Position numbers and translations under genes: made by a program. Shown piece by piece: positions 55,573 through 63,325 of a DNA stretch of 64,000 nucleotides. Below the pieces are notes generated by a model. The model was not told the origin of the DNA, did no database searches, and saw nothing but the letters and a program-made list of their open reading frames with translations. The DNA lies in NCBI GenBank assembly GCA_040757065.1, contig JBFLXR010000004.1:62001-126000 (forward strand). Direction: 5' to 3'. Origin of the DNA: JBFLXR01 sp040757065 (GTDB lineage Bacteria; Pseudomonadota; Gammaproteobacteria; Burkholderiales; Gallionellaceae). The stretch's first letter is position 1. Every line of letters begins with the position of its first letter.

Positions 55573-56849
55573 CTTCGCATAATCAAGAGTTGTTCGAACA
55601 ATCCCAGCGCGTGATCCCCGGCGGGGTGAATTCTCCCGTGCGCGCATTCCGCTCGGTGGGCGGTACGCCGCTGTTTTTCAAGCGCGGTCAGGGCGCATAC
55701 GTATGGGATGCCGACGACAAGCAGTACATCGATTATGTGGGTTCCTGGGGGCCGATGATCGTCGGCCACAGCCACCCGGAAGTGGTGAAAGCCGTGCAGG
55801 ACGCGGCGGCTGCCGGACTGGGTTTCGGCGCACCGACTGCGACCGAATTGGAAATGGCCGAATTGCTGTGCAAGTTGCTGCCGAGTCTGGAAATGGTGCG
55901 GCTGGTGAGTTCCGGCACCGAGGCGACCATGAGCGCGATTCGTCTGGCGCGCGGCTTCACCGGTCGCAGCCGCATTATCAAATTCGAGGGCTGCTACCAC
56001 GGTCACGCCGACGGATTGTTGGTTAAGGCCGGTTCCGGTGCGCTGACCTTCGGCCAGCCCAGCTCTTCCGGCGTGCCGGCGGAAATCGCCGCACTGACTA
56101 CCGTGCTGGATTACAACGATGTGGCCGGGTTGGAGCGCACTTTTGCCGAAGTCGGGCATGAAATTGCTGCTGTGATTGTCGAGCCGGTGGCCGGCAACAT
56201 GAATCTGATTAAGCCGAAGCGCGAATTCCTCGATGCAATGCGCAATTTGTGCACCCAGCATGGTGCAGTATTGATTCTGGACGAGGTGATGACCGGCTTC
56301 CGCGTCAGCTTGCAAGGCGCGCAAGGTTACTTCGGTATCAAACCCGATTTGGTGACGCTGGGCAAAGTGATGGGCGGCGGTTTGCCTGCCGCAGCTTTCG
56401 GCGGTCGCCGCGACATTATGCAATGTCTGGCTCCGCTGGGTGCGGTTTATCAGGCGGGCACCCTGTCCGGCAATCCGGTGGCAGTGGCGGCCGGTTTGAC
56501 GACCCTCAAGCTGGTACAGGCTCCGGGGTTCTACGCGCGTTTGGAACAATTAGCCGAAAAGATGACTGCCGGCTTGTCCGCCAGTGCGCAGAAGCATGGC
56601 ATCCCGTTCTGCGCTCAGTCGGTCGGCGGCATGTTCGGCTTGTATTTCAGCGCGACTCCGCCGACCAGCTATGCCGAAGTGATGCAATGCGACAAAGAGG
56701 CGTTCAACCGCTTCTTCCACGCTATGCTGGACGAAGGGGTGTATCTGGCGCCTTCGGCCTTCGAAGCGGGCTTCGTCTCGGCGGCGCATACCGACGAGGA
56801 CATCGACCGTACCATCGCGGCGGCCGATAAAATTTTTGCGGCCTGGTAA
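55569..56849 (+). CDS. hemL: Glutamate-1-semialdehyde 2,1-aminomutase HemL
   Basis: HemL converts glutamate 1-semialdehyde to 5-aminolevulinate, the haem precursor, with PLP/PMP. The 426-residue protein has SQRVIPGGVNSPVRAFRSVGGTPLF, MVRLVSSGTEATMSAIRLARGFTGR, LILDEVMTGFRVSLQGAQGYFGI and the PLP-Lys motif TLGKVMGGGLPAAAFGG. HemB, which uses its product, is encoded less than 1 kb downstream. It overlaps thiE by 4 bases and abuts the GTPase gene. Confidence 0.97.
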   Translation: MTSHNQELFEQSQRVIPGGVNSPVRAFRSVGGTPLFFKRGQGAYVWDADDKQYIDYVGSWGPMIVGHSHPEVVKAVQDAAAAGLGFGAPTATELEMAELLCKLLPSLEMVRLVSSGTEATMSAIRLARGFTGRSRIIKFEGCYHGHADGLLVKAGSGALTFGQPSSSGVPAEIAALTTVLDYNDVAGLERTFAEVGHEIAAVIVEPVAGNMNLIKPKREFLDAMRNLCTQHGAVLILDEVMTGFRVSLQGAQGYFGIKPDLVTLGKVMGGGLPAAAFGGRRDIMQCLAPLGAVYQAGTLSGNPVAVAAGLTTLKLVQAPGFYARLEQLAEKMTAGLSASAQKHGIPFCAQSVGGMFGLYFSATPPTSYAEVMQCDKEAFNRFFHAMLDEGVYLAPSAFEAGFVSAAHTDEDIDRTIAAADKIFAAW

Positions 56850-57464
56850 ATGGGACTGTTCTCCAAAGCCAAGTTTCTCATTACGGTCAATCACCTGCGC
56901 GACTTGCCGCTGCATGGCGGCAAGGAGGTGGCCTTTGCCGGTCGCTCGAACGCAGGGAAGTCCAGTGCGATCAATACGTTAGCTAATCACACCCGGCTGG
57001 CGTTTACCAGTAAAACACCGGGGCGCACTCAGCACATCAACTATTTCGAGTTAGGCGATGCACGCTTTCTGGTCGATTTGCCGGGTTACGGCTACGCCAA
57101 AGTGCCGCCGGATATCCAGCAACATTGGCAGGAGCTGCTGGGGTGCTACCTGCAAACCCGTGAGGCGCTGTGCGGGCTGGTTCTAATTATGGATGCACGT
57201 CATCCGCTGACGCCGCTCGATGAGTACATGCTCGATTGGTTTGCCCCGACCGGCAAACCGGTGCATGTGCTGTTGACCAAGTCGGACAAGCTCAGCCGCC
57301 AGCAAGCGACGCTGACCCTGCGGCGTGTAAAATCGCACCTCGATGCGCACTACCCGAATTGTTCGGTACAGTTGTTCTCCAGTCTGAAGAAGATGGGGGT
57401 TGAAGAGGCCGAAAACGTGATTGCAGGCTGGTTCGGCAGCAATGAGGAAGTGAGCGCCGACTGA
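56850..57464 (+). CDS. engB: Ribosome-biogenesis GTPase EngB (YihA/YsxC)
   Basis: EngB is an essential GTPase that helps mature the 50S subunit. The 204-residue protein has G1 AFAGRSNAGKSSAIN, G2-region SKTPGRTQHINYFEL, G3 FLVDLPGYGYAKV, G4 LLTKSDKLSRQQA and the EngB-type switch sequence throughout. Its ATG follows the hemL stop with no gap, so it is cotranscribed. The gene is followed by a 200-base structured gap before hemB. Confidence 0.95.
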   Translation: MGLFSKAKFLITVNHLRDLPLHGGKEVAFAGRSNAGKSSAINTLANHTRLAFTSKTPGRTQHINYFELGDARFLVDLPGYGYAKVPPDIQQHWQELLGCYLQTREALCGLVLIMDARHPLTPLDEYMLDWFAPTGKPVHVLLTKSDKLSRQQATLTLRRVKSHLDAHYPNCSVQLFSSLKKMGVEEAENVIAGWFGSNEEVSAD

Positions 57465-57480
57465 CCGGCTGCAAGCAGGC

Positions 57481-57519
57481 AAAAAAAACGCCCCTGAACC
57501 AAAGGGGGAGGTCAGGGGC
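57481..57519 (-). terminator. Minus-strand intrinsic terminator between engB and hemB
   Basis: GCCCCTGA / TCAGGGGC stem (57490-57497 with 57512-57519), extended by a CC/GG pair across one bulge, then T8 on the minus strand. No T-run follows on the plus strand, so it does not end the engB transcript in the usual way. Confidence 0.65.
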
Positions 57520-57600
57520 AGAAGGTCTTAACAATTGGGGAGTTAAGACACCCGCTCAGGGAGGAGAAACGGGAGATAACTCGCGTTATCTGTATGCTCA
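57481..57600 (-). ncRNA. Candidate minus-strand small RNA with anti-Shine-Dalgarno loops
   Basis: Read 5' to 3' on the minus strand the region folds into four hairpins in a row. (A) AGATAAC-GCGA-GTTATCT, 57591-57574, a GNRA tetraloop. (B) CCCG...CGGG, 57573-57551, loop containing CTCCTCCC. (C) GTCTTAAC...GTTAAGAC, 57549-57525, loop TCCCCAATT. (D) GCCCCTGA...TCAGGGGC, 57519-57490, loop region TCCCCCTTT, followed by GTTTTTTTT. Hairpin D with its T8 run is a good intrinsic terminator, yet no minus-strand protein gene precedes it (hemB and engB are both plus). C-rich loops could pair with ribosome binding sites. No clear -35 was found; an AT-rich stretch at 57610-57650 could hold the promoter. 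A plus-strand leader of hemB is the alternative. Confidence 0.55.
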
Positions 57601-57664
57601 GAGTTACGGATATAAAATTAGTTCCATAAATTTTAAAAAATTCTAATATTTTTTAGAGGCAGTC

Positions 57665-58666
57665 ATGCACACACTCGGACAATACCCACACAAGCGCATG
57701 CGTCGCATGCGCCGCGACGCATTTTCGCGCGATCTGATGCGCGAAACGTTGCTGACGCCCGCCGATTTTATTTACCCGGTTTTTGTGCTGGACGGCGAAA
57801 ACCGCGAAGAAAGCGTTGCTTCCATGCCGGGCGTGAAGCGTGTCACTTTGGATAAGCTGATGGTTCAGGCGGAAGAATGCGTGAAGCTGGACATTCCGGT
57901 GATGGCGTTGTTCCCGGTTATCGATAGTAGCCTGAAAACCGAAGATGCCCGTGAGGCGCTGAACCCGGAAGGTCTGGTGCCGCGCGTGGTGGCGGCGCTG
58001 AAACAGCGCTTCCCGGAACTCGGCATCATGACCGACATTGCGCTTGATCCTTATACCAGCCACGGTCAGGATGGCCTGATCAATGCCGAAGGCTATGTGA
58101 TGAACGACGAAACGGTCTCCGTGCTGGCGCAGCAGGCGCAGGTGCATGCCGCCGCCGGGGCGGACATCGTTGCGCCTTCCGACATGATGGACGGACGGAT
58201 TGCCGCCGTGCGCGCTGCGCTGGATCGTAAGGGGTGCATCCATACCCGCATCATGGCTTATTCCGCCAAATACGCCTCCAGCTTCTACGGCCCCTTCCGC
58301 GATGCGGTCGGTTCCAGCGGTAATCTGGGCAAGGGTAATAAGTACACCTATCAAATGGATCCGGCGAATACCGACGAGGCGCTGTGGGAAGTCGGTCTCG
58401 ACTTGCAGGAAGGCGCGGACATGGTGATGGTTAAACCGGGCATGCCTTATCTGGACATCGTGCGTCGGGTGAAAGACGAATTCAAGGCACCGACCTTCGT
58501 GTATCAGGTCAGCGGCGAGTACGCTATGCTGAAGGCGGCGGCACAAAACGGCTGGCTGAACGAAGAAGCCTGTGTGTTGGAATCGCTGCTGGCGTTTAAG
58601 CGTGCCGGTGCGGACGGTATCTTGACCTATTTCGCGTTGGATGCAGCGCGCTGGCTGAATAAGTAG
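57665..58666 (+). CDS. hemB: Porphobilinogen synthase (delta-aminolevulinic acid dehydratase) HemB
   Basis: HemB condenses two 5-aminolevulinates to porphobilinogen. The 333-residue TIM barrel has RMRRDAFSRDLMRE, DFIYPVFVLDGENREESVASMPGV, and catalytic Lys residues in MAYSAKYASSFYGPFRDA and DMVMVKPGMPYLD. The metal loop reads DIALDPYTSHGQDG, so the Cys triad of zinc enzymes is replaced by Ala/Asp, the magnesium-type form seen in many proteobacteria. The ATG at 57665 follows GAGG. It may be read from its own promoter in the engB-hemB gap. Confidence 0.97.
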   Translation: MHTLGQYPHKRMRRMRRDAFSRDLMRETLLTPADFIYPVFVLDGENREESVASMPGVKRVTLDKLMVQAEECVKLDIPVMALFPVIDSSLKTEDAREALNPEGLVPRVVAALKQRFPELGIMTDIALDPYTSHGQDGLINAEGYVMNDETVSVLAQQAQVHAAAGADIVAPSDMMDGRIAAVRAALDRKGCIHTRIMAYSAKYASSFYGPFRDAVGSSGNLGKGNKYTYQMDPANTDEALWEVGLDLQEGADMVMVKPGMPYLDIVRRVKDEFKAPTFVYQVSGEYAMLKAAAQNGWLNEEACVLESLLAFKRAGADGILTYFALDAARWLNK

Positions 58667-58684
58667 CGCTTTCTGGCGTAAACG

Positions 58685-58712
58685 AAAAAGGCCGACGCAA
58701 GTCGGCCTTTTT
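58685..58712. terminator. Bidirectional terminator between hemB and waaA
   Basis: AAAAAGGCCGAC - GCAA - GTCGGCCTTTTT, a perfect 12-base inverted repeat with T5 on both strands. It serves the convergent hemB and waaA genes. Confidence 0.88.
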
Positions 58713-58723
58713 ATTTGGCGACT

Positions 58724-59980
58724 TTATTTAACGATGGACTGAATGCAGGTAAGTGCGCGCTGCGTGGCGCCCCGATTCTCGGCAACAAAGCGCAGTCCGG
58801 CCTGCCCCATCGTGCTGCGCGTTGCCGGGTCGGCTGCAAGACGGCCAACTTGCCGGATTAATTCTTCCGCACTTCCGATTTGATGGGCTGCACCGCAAGC
58901 CAAGGCTTGCTCAACGGCTTGTGCAAAGTTATAGGTATGTTGCCCGATCAGGATGGGCTTACCGACAGCCGCAGCTTCGATCAGGTTTTGGCTGCCAAAG
59001 GGTAACAGGCTACCTCCGATGAAGGCGAGGTCACAGGCTGCATAATAGGCGAACATCTCTCCCATGCTGTCGCCCAACAGAATTTCAGTATCGGCTGCAA
59101 CGGGCGCATTGTCGCTACGCCGCTGAAAGCGGAAGCCTTTTTGTTGTATCAGTTCGGCGACCTCGTCAAACCGCTGCGGATGGCGCGGTACCAGCACGCA
59201 TAACAGGTTGGGTAACGTTGCGTCATGCAGGGCGTCGAGCAGCAGTGCCTCTTCGCCTTCTCGGGTGCTGGCGAGAAGCAGAATAAAACGGTCACCGCAT
59301 AATTTGCGCAAGTGTGCGCCCACTTCAATCTGGGTGGCAGGGGGAGTGAAGTCGAATTTGAGGTTGCCCATAACCGTTGGGTCGGTTGCCCCCAGCGCAC
59401 GCAGACGTGCGGCATCGGCTTCGGTTTGTGCGGCGACTAGAGTTAAATCCTGTAGTGCGGCGCGGGACAGGTCTGCGTGGCGCGCGTAGCGGCGTGCCGA
59501 TTTTTCCGACAGACGCGCGTTAAGCAGCAGTAAGGGAACAGAGGCTGCTTTGCAGGCGGCAATCAGGTTCGGCCAGATCTCGGTTTCGAGCAAAATGCCG
59601 ACGGTCGGACGGAAATGGCGCAGAAAACGTCGCACGGCAAACGGGTAGTCGTAAGGCAAATAAACCCGCAGTACGCGGTCGCCATAGAGTTGCATGCTGG
59701 TCGCCCGACCGGTCGGCGTAGTATGCGTCAGCAATAACTGATGATCGGGATAGGCTTGCAGCAGCGCTTCAACTAGGCTCGCTGCGGCGCGGGTTTCGCC
59801 GACCGAGACGGTATGCAGCCAAATCAAGGGCTGTTGCGGATAAGAGCGGTAAAAACCGAAGCGCTCGGGGATATGCTGCAAATATTCCGGTTGCTTGCGG
59901 GCTCGCCATAGCAGGTGAAATACCACATAGGGCAGCAATAACCAGAGTAGCAGTCGGTAGCCGAGTCGGGTACTAGACAT
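58724..59980 (-). CDS. waaA: 3-deoxy-D-manno-octulosonic acid transferase WaaA (KdtA)
   Basis: WaaA adds Kdo to lipid IVA at the inner membrane. The 418-residue GT-B glycosyltransferase has an N-terminal membrane anchor (LGYRLLLWLLLPYVVFHLLW), IWLHTVSVGETRAAASLVEALL, LLTHTTPTGRATSMQLYGDRV, LLETEIWPNLIAACK, LASTREGEEALLLDAL and GGSLLPFGSQNLIEAAAVGKPILIGQHTYNF. It overlaps the end of waaC by 8 bases, so the two LPS core enzymes are translationally coupled. Confidence 0.95.
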   Translation of the reverse strand: MSSTRLGYRLLLWLLLPYVVFHLLWRARKQPEYLQHIPERFGFYRSYPQQPLIWLHTVSVGETRAAASLVEALLQAYPDHQLLLTHTTPTGRATSMQLYGDRVLRVYLPYDYPFAVRRFLRHFRPTVGILLETEIWPNLIAACKAASVPLLLLNARLSEKSARRYARHADLSRAALQDLTLVAAQTEADAARLRALGATDPTVMGNLKFDFTPPATQIEVGAHLRKLCGDRFILLLASTREGEEALLLDALHDATLPNLLCVLVPRHPQRFDEVAELIQQKGFRFQRRSDNAPVAADTEILLGDSMGEMFAYYAACDLAFIGGSLLPFGSQNLIEAAAVGKPILIGQHTYNFAQAVEQALACGAAHQIGSAEELIRQVGRLAADPATRSTMGQAGLRFVAENRGATQRALTCIQSIVK

Positions 59981-60929
59981 GCAGCCCCGCGCGGTTAAGG
60001 ATGGCGACTACCTCTTCGACGCTTGGCGGTTTGCCGGAGCTGCCGAGATTGTGAGCGTTTACTCCGGCATAAAGGCCGGTGAGGCCGGGGTCGGTGGCGG
60101 TATAAATGCCGATGGTCGGCACATTCAGTGCGGCCGCCAGATGCGCAAGTCCGGTGTCGACCCCGACGGCAGCACGTGCGTTGCCGAGAAGTGCAGCAGC
60201 TTCCCGAAGGTTGAGACGCGGTGCGCAGAAGGCTCCGGGAATCGCTTGCGCCAGTCGTTCGGCCCGTTGGCGCTCGGTATCGCTACCCCATGGCAGGATG
60301 CTGCGTAGTCCGGCAGCATACAGGCGATGGCCGAGCGCAACCCAGTTGGCTTCGTTCCAGAGTTTGTCGTCGCGGCTGGTGGCGTGCAACAACGCGACAT
60401 AGGGCTCTGTGTGGAGCCACGGTAAGGTGAGCGGCGGCGCGACGATGCCGTAATTCGGTTCGCCTTGCGGCGTGTACCCAAGGGCCAGTCCGGCGAGGCG
60501 ACGGTTGCGTTCCACCGCATGCAACTGCTTGGGAACGGAGAATTTGCGCTCATAAAACAGGCTTGCCAGCGGTTCGCGCGCGCTACTCCAATCGTAGCCG
60601 CAATGCGGCGCACGGACAAAGCGGGCAATCACTGCGCTTTTGAACAGTCCCTGCGTGTCCAGCACAAGATCGTAATGTCGGGCGGATAAGTGGTTGCGGA
60701 AAGCCTTCATTTCCGGGCGCGCAGCCGCGAAGGATTTGCGCCAACGCCGAATTGCAACCGGAATGACTTCGCGCACCCCGGGGTGCAGCGCGGGCAGTGC
60801 GGCAAATGCTTCTTCTACTACCCAATCGAGCTTGGTTCCGGGGTGATGTTGCAGAATGTCGCTGACAACCGGCAGGTTGTGCAGCACATCGCCCATCGAA
60901 GAGGTTTTGACGAGTAGAACTTCCGGCAT
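59973..60929 (-). CDS. waaC: LPS heptosyltransferase I WaaC
   Basis: WaaC transfers the first L-glycero-D-manno-heptose to Kdo of the LPS inner core from ADP-heptose. The 318-residue GT9 protein has MPEVLLVKTSSMGDVLHNLPVVSDILQHHPGTKLDWVVEEAF, YDLVLDTQGLFKSAVIARF, LHATSRDDKLW and VGVDTGLAHLAAALNVPTIGIYTATDPGLTGLY. Its donor is built by GmhA and RfaE2 (5.4-7.1 kb) and the epimerase that may begin at the right edge of the window. Confidence 0.94.
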   Translation of the reverse strand: MPEVLLVKTSSMGDVLHNLPVVSDILQHHPGTKLDWVVEEAFAALPALHPGVREVIPVAIRRWRKSFAAARPEMKAFRNHLSARHYDLVLDTQGLFKSAVIARFVRAPHCGYDWSSAREPLASLFYERKFSVPKQLHAVERNRRLAGLALGYTPQGEPNYGIVAPPLTLPWLHTEPYVALLHATSRDDKLWNEANWVALGHRLYAAGLRSILPWGSDTERQRAERLAQAIPGAFCAPRLNLREAAALLGNARAAVGVDTGLAHLAAALNVPTIGIYTATDPGLTGLYAGVNAHNLGSSGKPPSVEEVVAILNRAGLHV

Positions 60930-60995
60930 GAAAAAGCGTCTAATTGTATGTTTTTACGAAGGGTCGGTATTATCACCTCGCCACCGGATAAAAGA

Positions 60996-61001
60996 TATAC
61001 T
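60996..61001 (+). promoter_or_regulatory. Candidate -10 box of the sensor kinase gene
   Basis: TATACT in the context GATATACTAG, 58 bases before the ATG at 61060. The -35 region (TCACCT at 17 bases) is weak. It supports ATG 61060 over an earlier in-frame ATG at 60928 that lies inside the waaC start. Confidence 0.4.
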
Positions 61002-61059
61002 AGAAACTTGCGGATTGTCCAATAACGGGACTGCGATCAAGGGAACCGAAAGTAAGTTA

Positions 61060-62517
61060 ATGAAGCTGCCGAAACAGATTAAGAAGCTGGATGCTTTTGT
61101 GCGCCGACAGCCGCAATTCAACGCCGGGCTGGGTCTGGTCGTTCTGCAGGTCGTTTTGTTGTATCTGGATTACGCGACCGGCCCGGATATTCCGTTCACC
61201 CTGTTTTATTTGTCGGTCATCTATTTGTCGCTGATTTATGTGGAGCGACGGTTCTCATATTTGTTGGCGTTCTTGACGCCTTTGCTGAAAACGCATCTTG
61301 GATTGCTTCAAATACCGGATGACTTGCACGTGGCGACGGTTGTGTGGCGTTTCTTTTCGGCGGTCGTCATGTATCAAGTATTCTGCTATCTGATGGATGC
61401 ACAGATCAGTCGTAGAAAAAGCGCCGAAATCGCTTTGCACTCCCTATCGGAACTGAATCAGTCGATTATTACCAATACCGATGCCGGAATTATGGTGTTC
61501 AAGGAATCGGGGTCGTGTTCGATGGCCAATCCAGCGGCGGCCAGAATCGTCGGCGCACCGCTGGTGCGCTTGTTGGCGTTCAATTTCCGCCGCGACGAAG
61601 GGGGGTATGAGCCGGACTGGTTTGCGGCAGCCGAGCAGGCGCTGACAACGGGGAAAACCCAGAAGCTGGAATTTCCGGTGCGCAATTTACGCGGGGAGGA
61701 AATCTGGTGCATTGCGGCGATGAGCCGGATTATGCGGCAGCATGGCGAACCACACTTGTTGGTGGTGTTCGAGGATGTGTCGGCTTATAAAGAGGCTTTG
61801 CGCTCATTGGTCGTGGCGCACCGCACGGCCGAGGCGGCACTGAACCGGGCCGGTGAAGCCGAACGCAGAATTATCAGTATTAGCGAGGAGACGCAGCAGC
61901 GGATCGGACAGGAGCTGCACGACGATCTCGGTCAGCATTTGACTGGGGTGGCGTTTATGTCCGAGGTGTTGGCGCAGAAATTAAAAAATAACGATAAGAT
62001 CGACCAGCGAGAGATGTCCAAGATTACCGCACTCGTCAATGAGGCGATTTCCAAAACCAGACAGTTGGCACATGGCTTGTACCCGGTCGAGCTGAAGGAA
62101 AGCGGGCTGGAGGCGATGCTGAACAAATTTGCGGAGAATGTCCGTTCCGTCTACGGGATTGAATGCGAATTCGTCGCTGGACAAGCAGTGATTGCCCAGG
62201 AAAGTTTCGAAGAGGGCGTTCACCTGTTCCGCATTGCGCAAGAAGCGGTGAATAATGCCATCCGGCACGGCAATGCCAGCCGGATAAGATTGACGCTGAA
62301 TACCGATGCGGAGGGCAGGACGATGGAAATCGAGGATAACGGTTCCGGAATTCAGGCGGGCGGAGAGGGGCATAAGCCGGGTATCGGTATGTATACCATG
62401 CAGTATCGGGCTGCCCTGATCGGTGCGGATCTGAGCGTGCAATCGCCCCATGCCGGCGGGACGCGCATAACGGTACATTTGCCTGTACAATATGCACATG
62501 AGCGACAAGTTGCCTGA
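61060..62517 (+). CDS. NarL-type membrane sensor histidine kinase with PAS domain
   Basis: This 485-residue kinase has three to four N-terminal membrane helices (about 20-110), a PAS domain (about 130-245: LSELNQSIITNTDAGIMVFKESGSCSMANPAAARIVG). A HisKA_3 dimerisation domain follows with phosphorylated His287 in QRIGQELHDDLGQHLTGVAF, then an HATPase domain (FRIAQEAVNNAIRHGNASRIRLTL, IEDNGSGI, GIGMYTMQYRAALIGADL). The membrane part has little periplasmic loop, so it may sense membrane or cytoplasmic cues. The signal is unknown. The response regulator gene overlaps its end. Confidence 0.92.
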   Translation: MKLPKQIKKLDAFVRRQPQFNAGLGLVVLQVVLLYLDYATGPDIPFTLFYLSVIYLSLIYVERRFSYLLAFLTPLLKTHLGLLQIPDDLHVATVVWRFFSAVVMYQVFCYLMDAQISRRKSAEIALHSLSELNQSIITNTDAGIMVFKESGSCSMANPAAARIVGAPLVRLLAFNFRRDEGGYEPDWFAAAEQALTTGKTQKLEFPVRNLRGEEIWCIAAMSRIMRQHGEPHLLVVFEDVSAYKEALRSLVVAHRTAEAALNRAGEAERRIISISEETQQRIGQELHDDLGQHLTGVAFMSEVLAQKLKNNDKIDQREMSKITALVNEAISKTRQLAHGLYPVELKESGLEAMLNKFAENVRSVYGIECEFVAGQAVIAQESFEEGVHLFRIAQEAVNNAIRHGNASRIRLTLNTDAEGRTMEIEDNGSGIQAGGEGHKPGIGMYTMQYRAALIGADLSVQSPHAGGTRITVHLPVQYAHERQVA

Positions 62518-63178
62518 AAAAGCCAAGATTCTGATCGTGGACGACCATCCGGTCGTGCGCGAGGGTTTGGCGATGCTGATTAACCGCGAAGCCGATTTGC
62601 ACGTTTGCTGCGAAGCCAGCAGTATCGGTGAGGCGATGGCGGCGAATCGAGCATGCCGTCACGATCTGGCGATCGTCGATATGTCGCTGTCCGGCGAATC
62701 CGGCTTCGAGCTGATCAAAAAGCTGCAATTCGATTCGCCTGACTTGCCGGTGCTGATGGTTTCCATGCACGACGAGTCGGTATATGCCGAGCCTGCCTTG
62801 CGTGCCGGTGCGCGCGGTTACATCATGAAGCAGGCAGCAACGGATACCTTGCTGTATGCCATCCGGCAGATTCTGCGCGGTGAGTTGTATGTCAGCGACA
62901 AAATCCGCACCCGCATGTTGCAAAAAATGATGCACGGTAAGACTGCGACTTCCCCGGTTGCCGGGCTGACGCCGGGAGAGTTTGAAATTCTGCACATGAT
63001 CGGTATGGGTATGGGAACCAGTGAAATTGCCGAGAAGCTGTCCCGCAGTGTGAAAACGATCGAGGCGCACCGTGCCAACATCAAGCGTAAATTGAATTTG
63101 CAGACCGGGGCGCAACTCACCCGTTTCGCCATCAATCTGGTGTCTTCTCTGGAAGGCGCGCCGCCACCGCAGGAGTGA
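62498..63178 (+). CDS. NarL/FixJ-family response regulator
   Basis: This 226-residue regulator has a receiver domain (ILIVDDHPVVREGLAMLINREADL, phospho-acceptor Asp61 in LAIVDMSLSGESG, Lys in GYIMKQAATDTLL). A C-terminal LuxR-type HTH follows (GLTPGEFEILHMIGMGMGTSEIAEKLSRSVKTIEAHRANIKRKLNL, about 150-210). It is the cognate partner of the kinase, whose gene it overlaps by 20 bases. The ATG at 62498 (MSDKLPEK) is preferred; one at 62492 is in frame two codons earlier. Target genes are unknown. Confidence 0.93.
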   Translation: MSDKLPEKAKILIVDDHPVVREGLAMLINREADLHVCCEASSIGEAMAANRACRHDLAIVDMSLSGESGFELIKKLQFDSPDLPVLMVSMHDESVYAEPALRAGARGYIMKQAATDTLLYAIRQILRGELYVSDKIRTRMLQKMMHGKTATSPVAGLTPGEFEILHMIGMGMGTSEIAEKLSRSVKTIEAHRANIKRKLNLQTGAQLTRFAINLVSSLEGAPPPQE

Positions 63179-63247
63179 CCTGACACAAACCGTAGGGTTT
63201 CCCCTTGCGTTTTTTAGGGGGGAACGCTGCGCAATAACCTCTCGAAC

Positions 63248-63275
63248 CCGATGTCGGACGTCGGCTCTTCTTTTT
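63248..63275 (+). terminator. Intrinsic terminator after the response regulator
   Basis: CCGATG - TCGGA - CGTCGG (one G-U pair) followed by CTCTTCTTTTT. A second, weaker GC/AT stem (63197-63230) precedes it. It lies 70 bases after the response-regulator stop. Confidence 0.55.
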
Positions 63276-63325
63276 AATATGCCAGTGTCGGTTTATACCG
63301 ACCGCACTACAAATAGGAGAGCATA

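Noticed and set aside
60928..61059. Earlier start of the sensor kinase at ATG 60928
   Set aside because: It overlaps the waaC start, lies upstream of the -10 candidate at 60996, and would add residues unlike the family.
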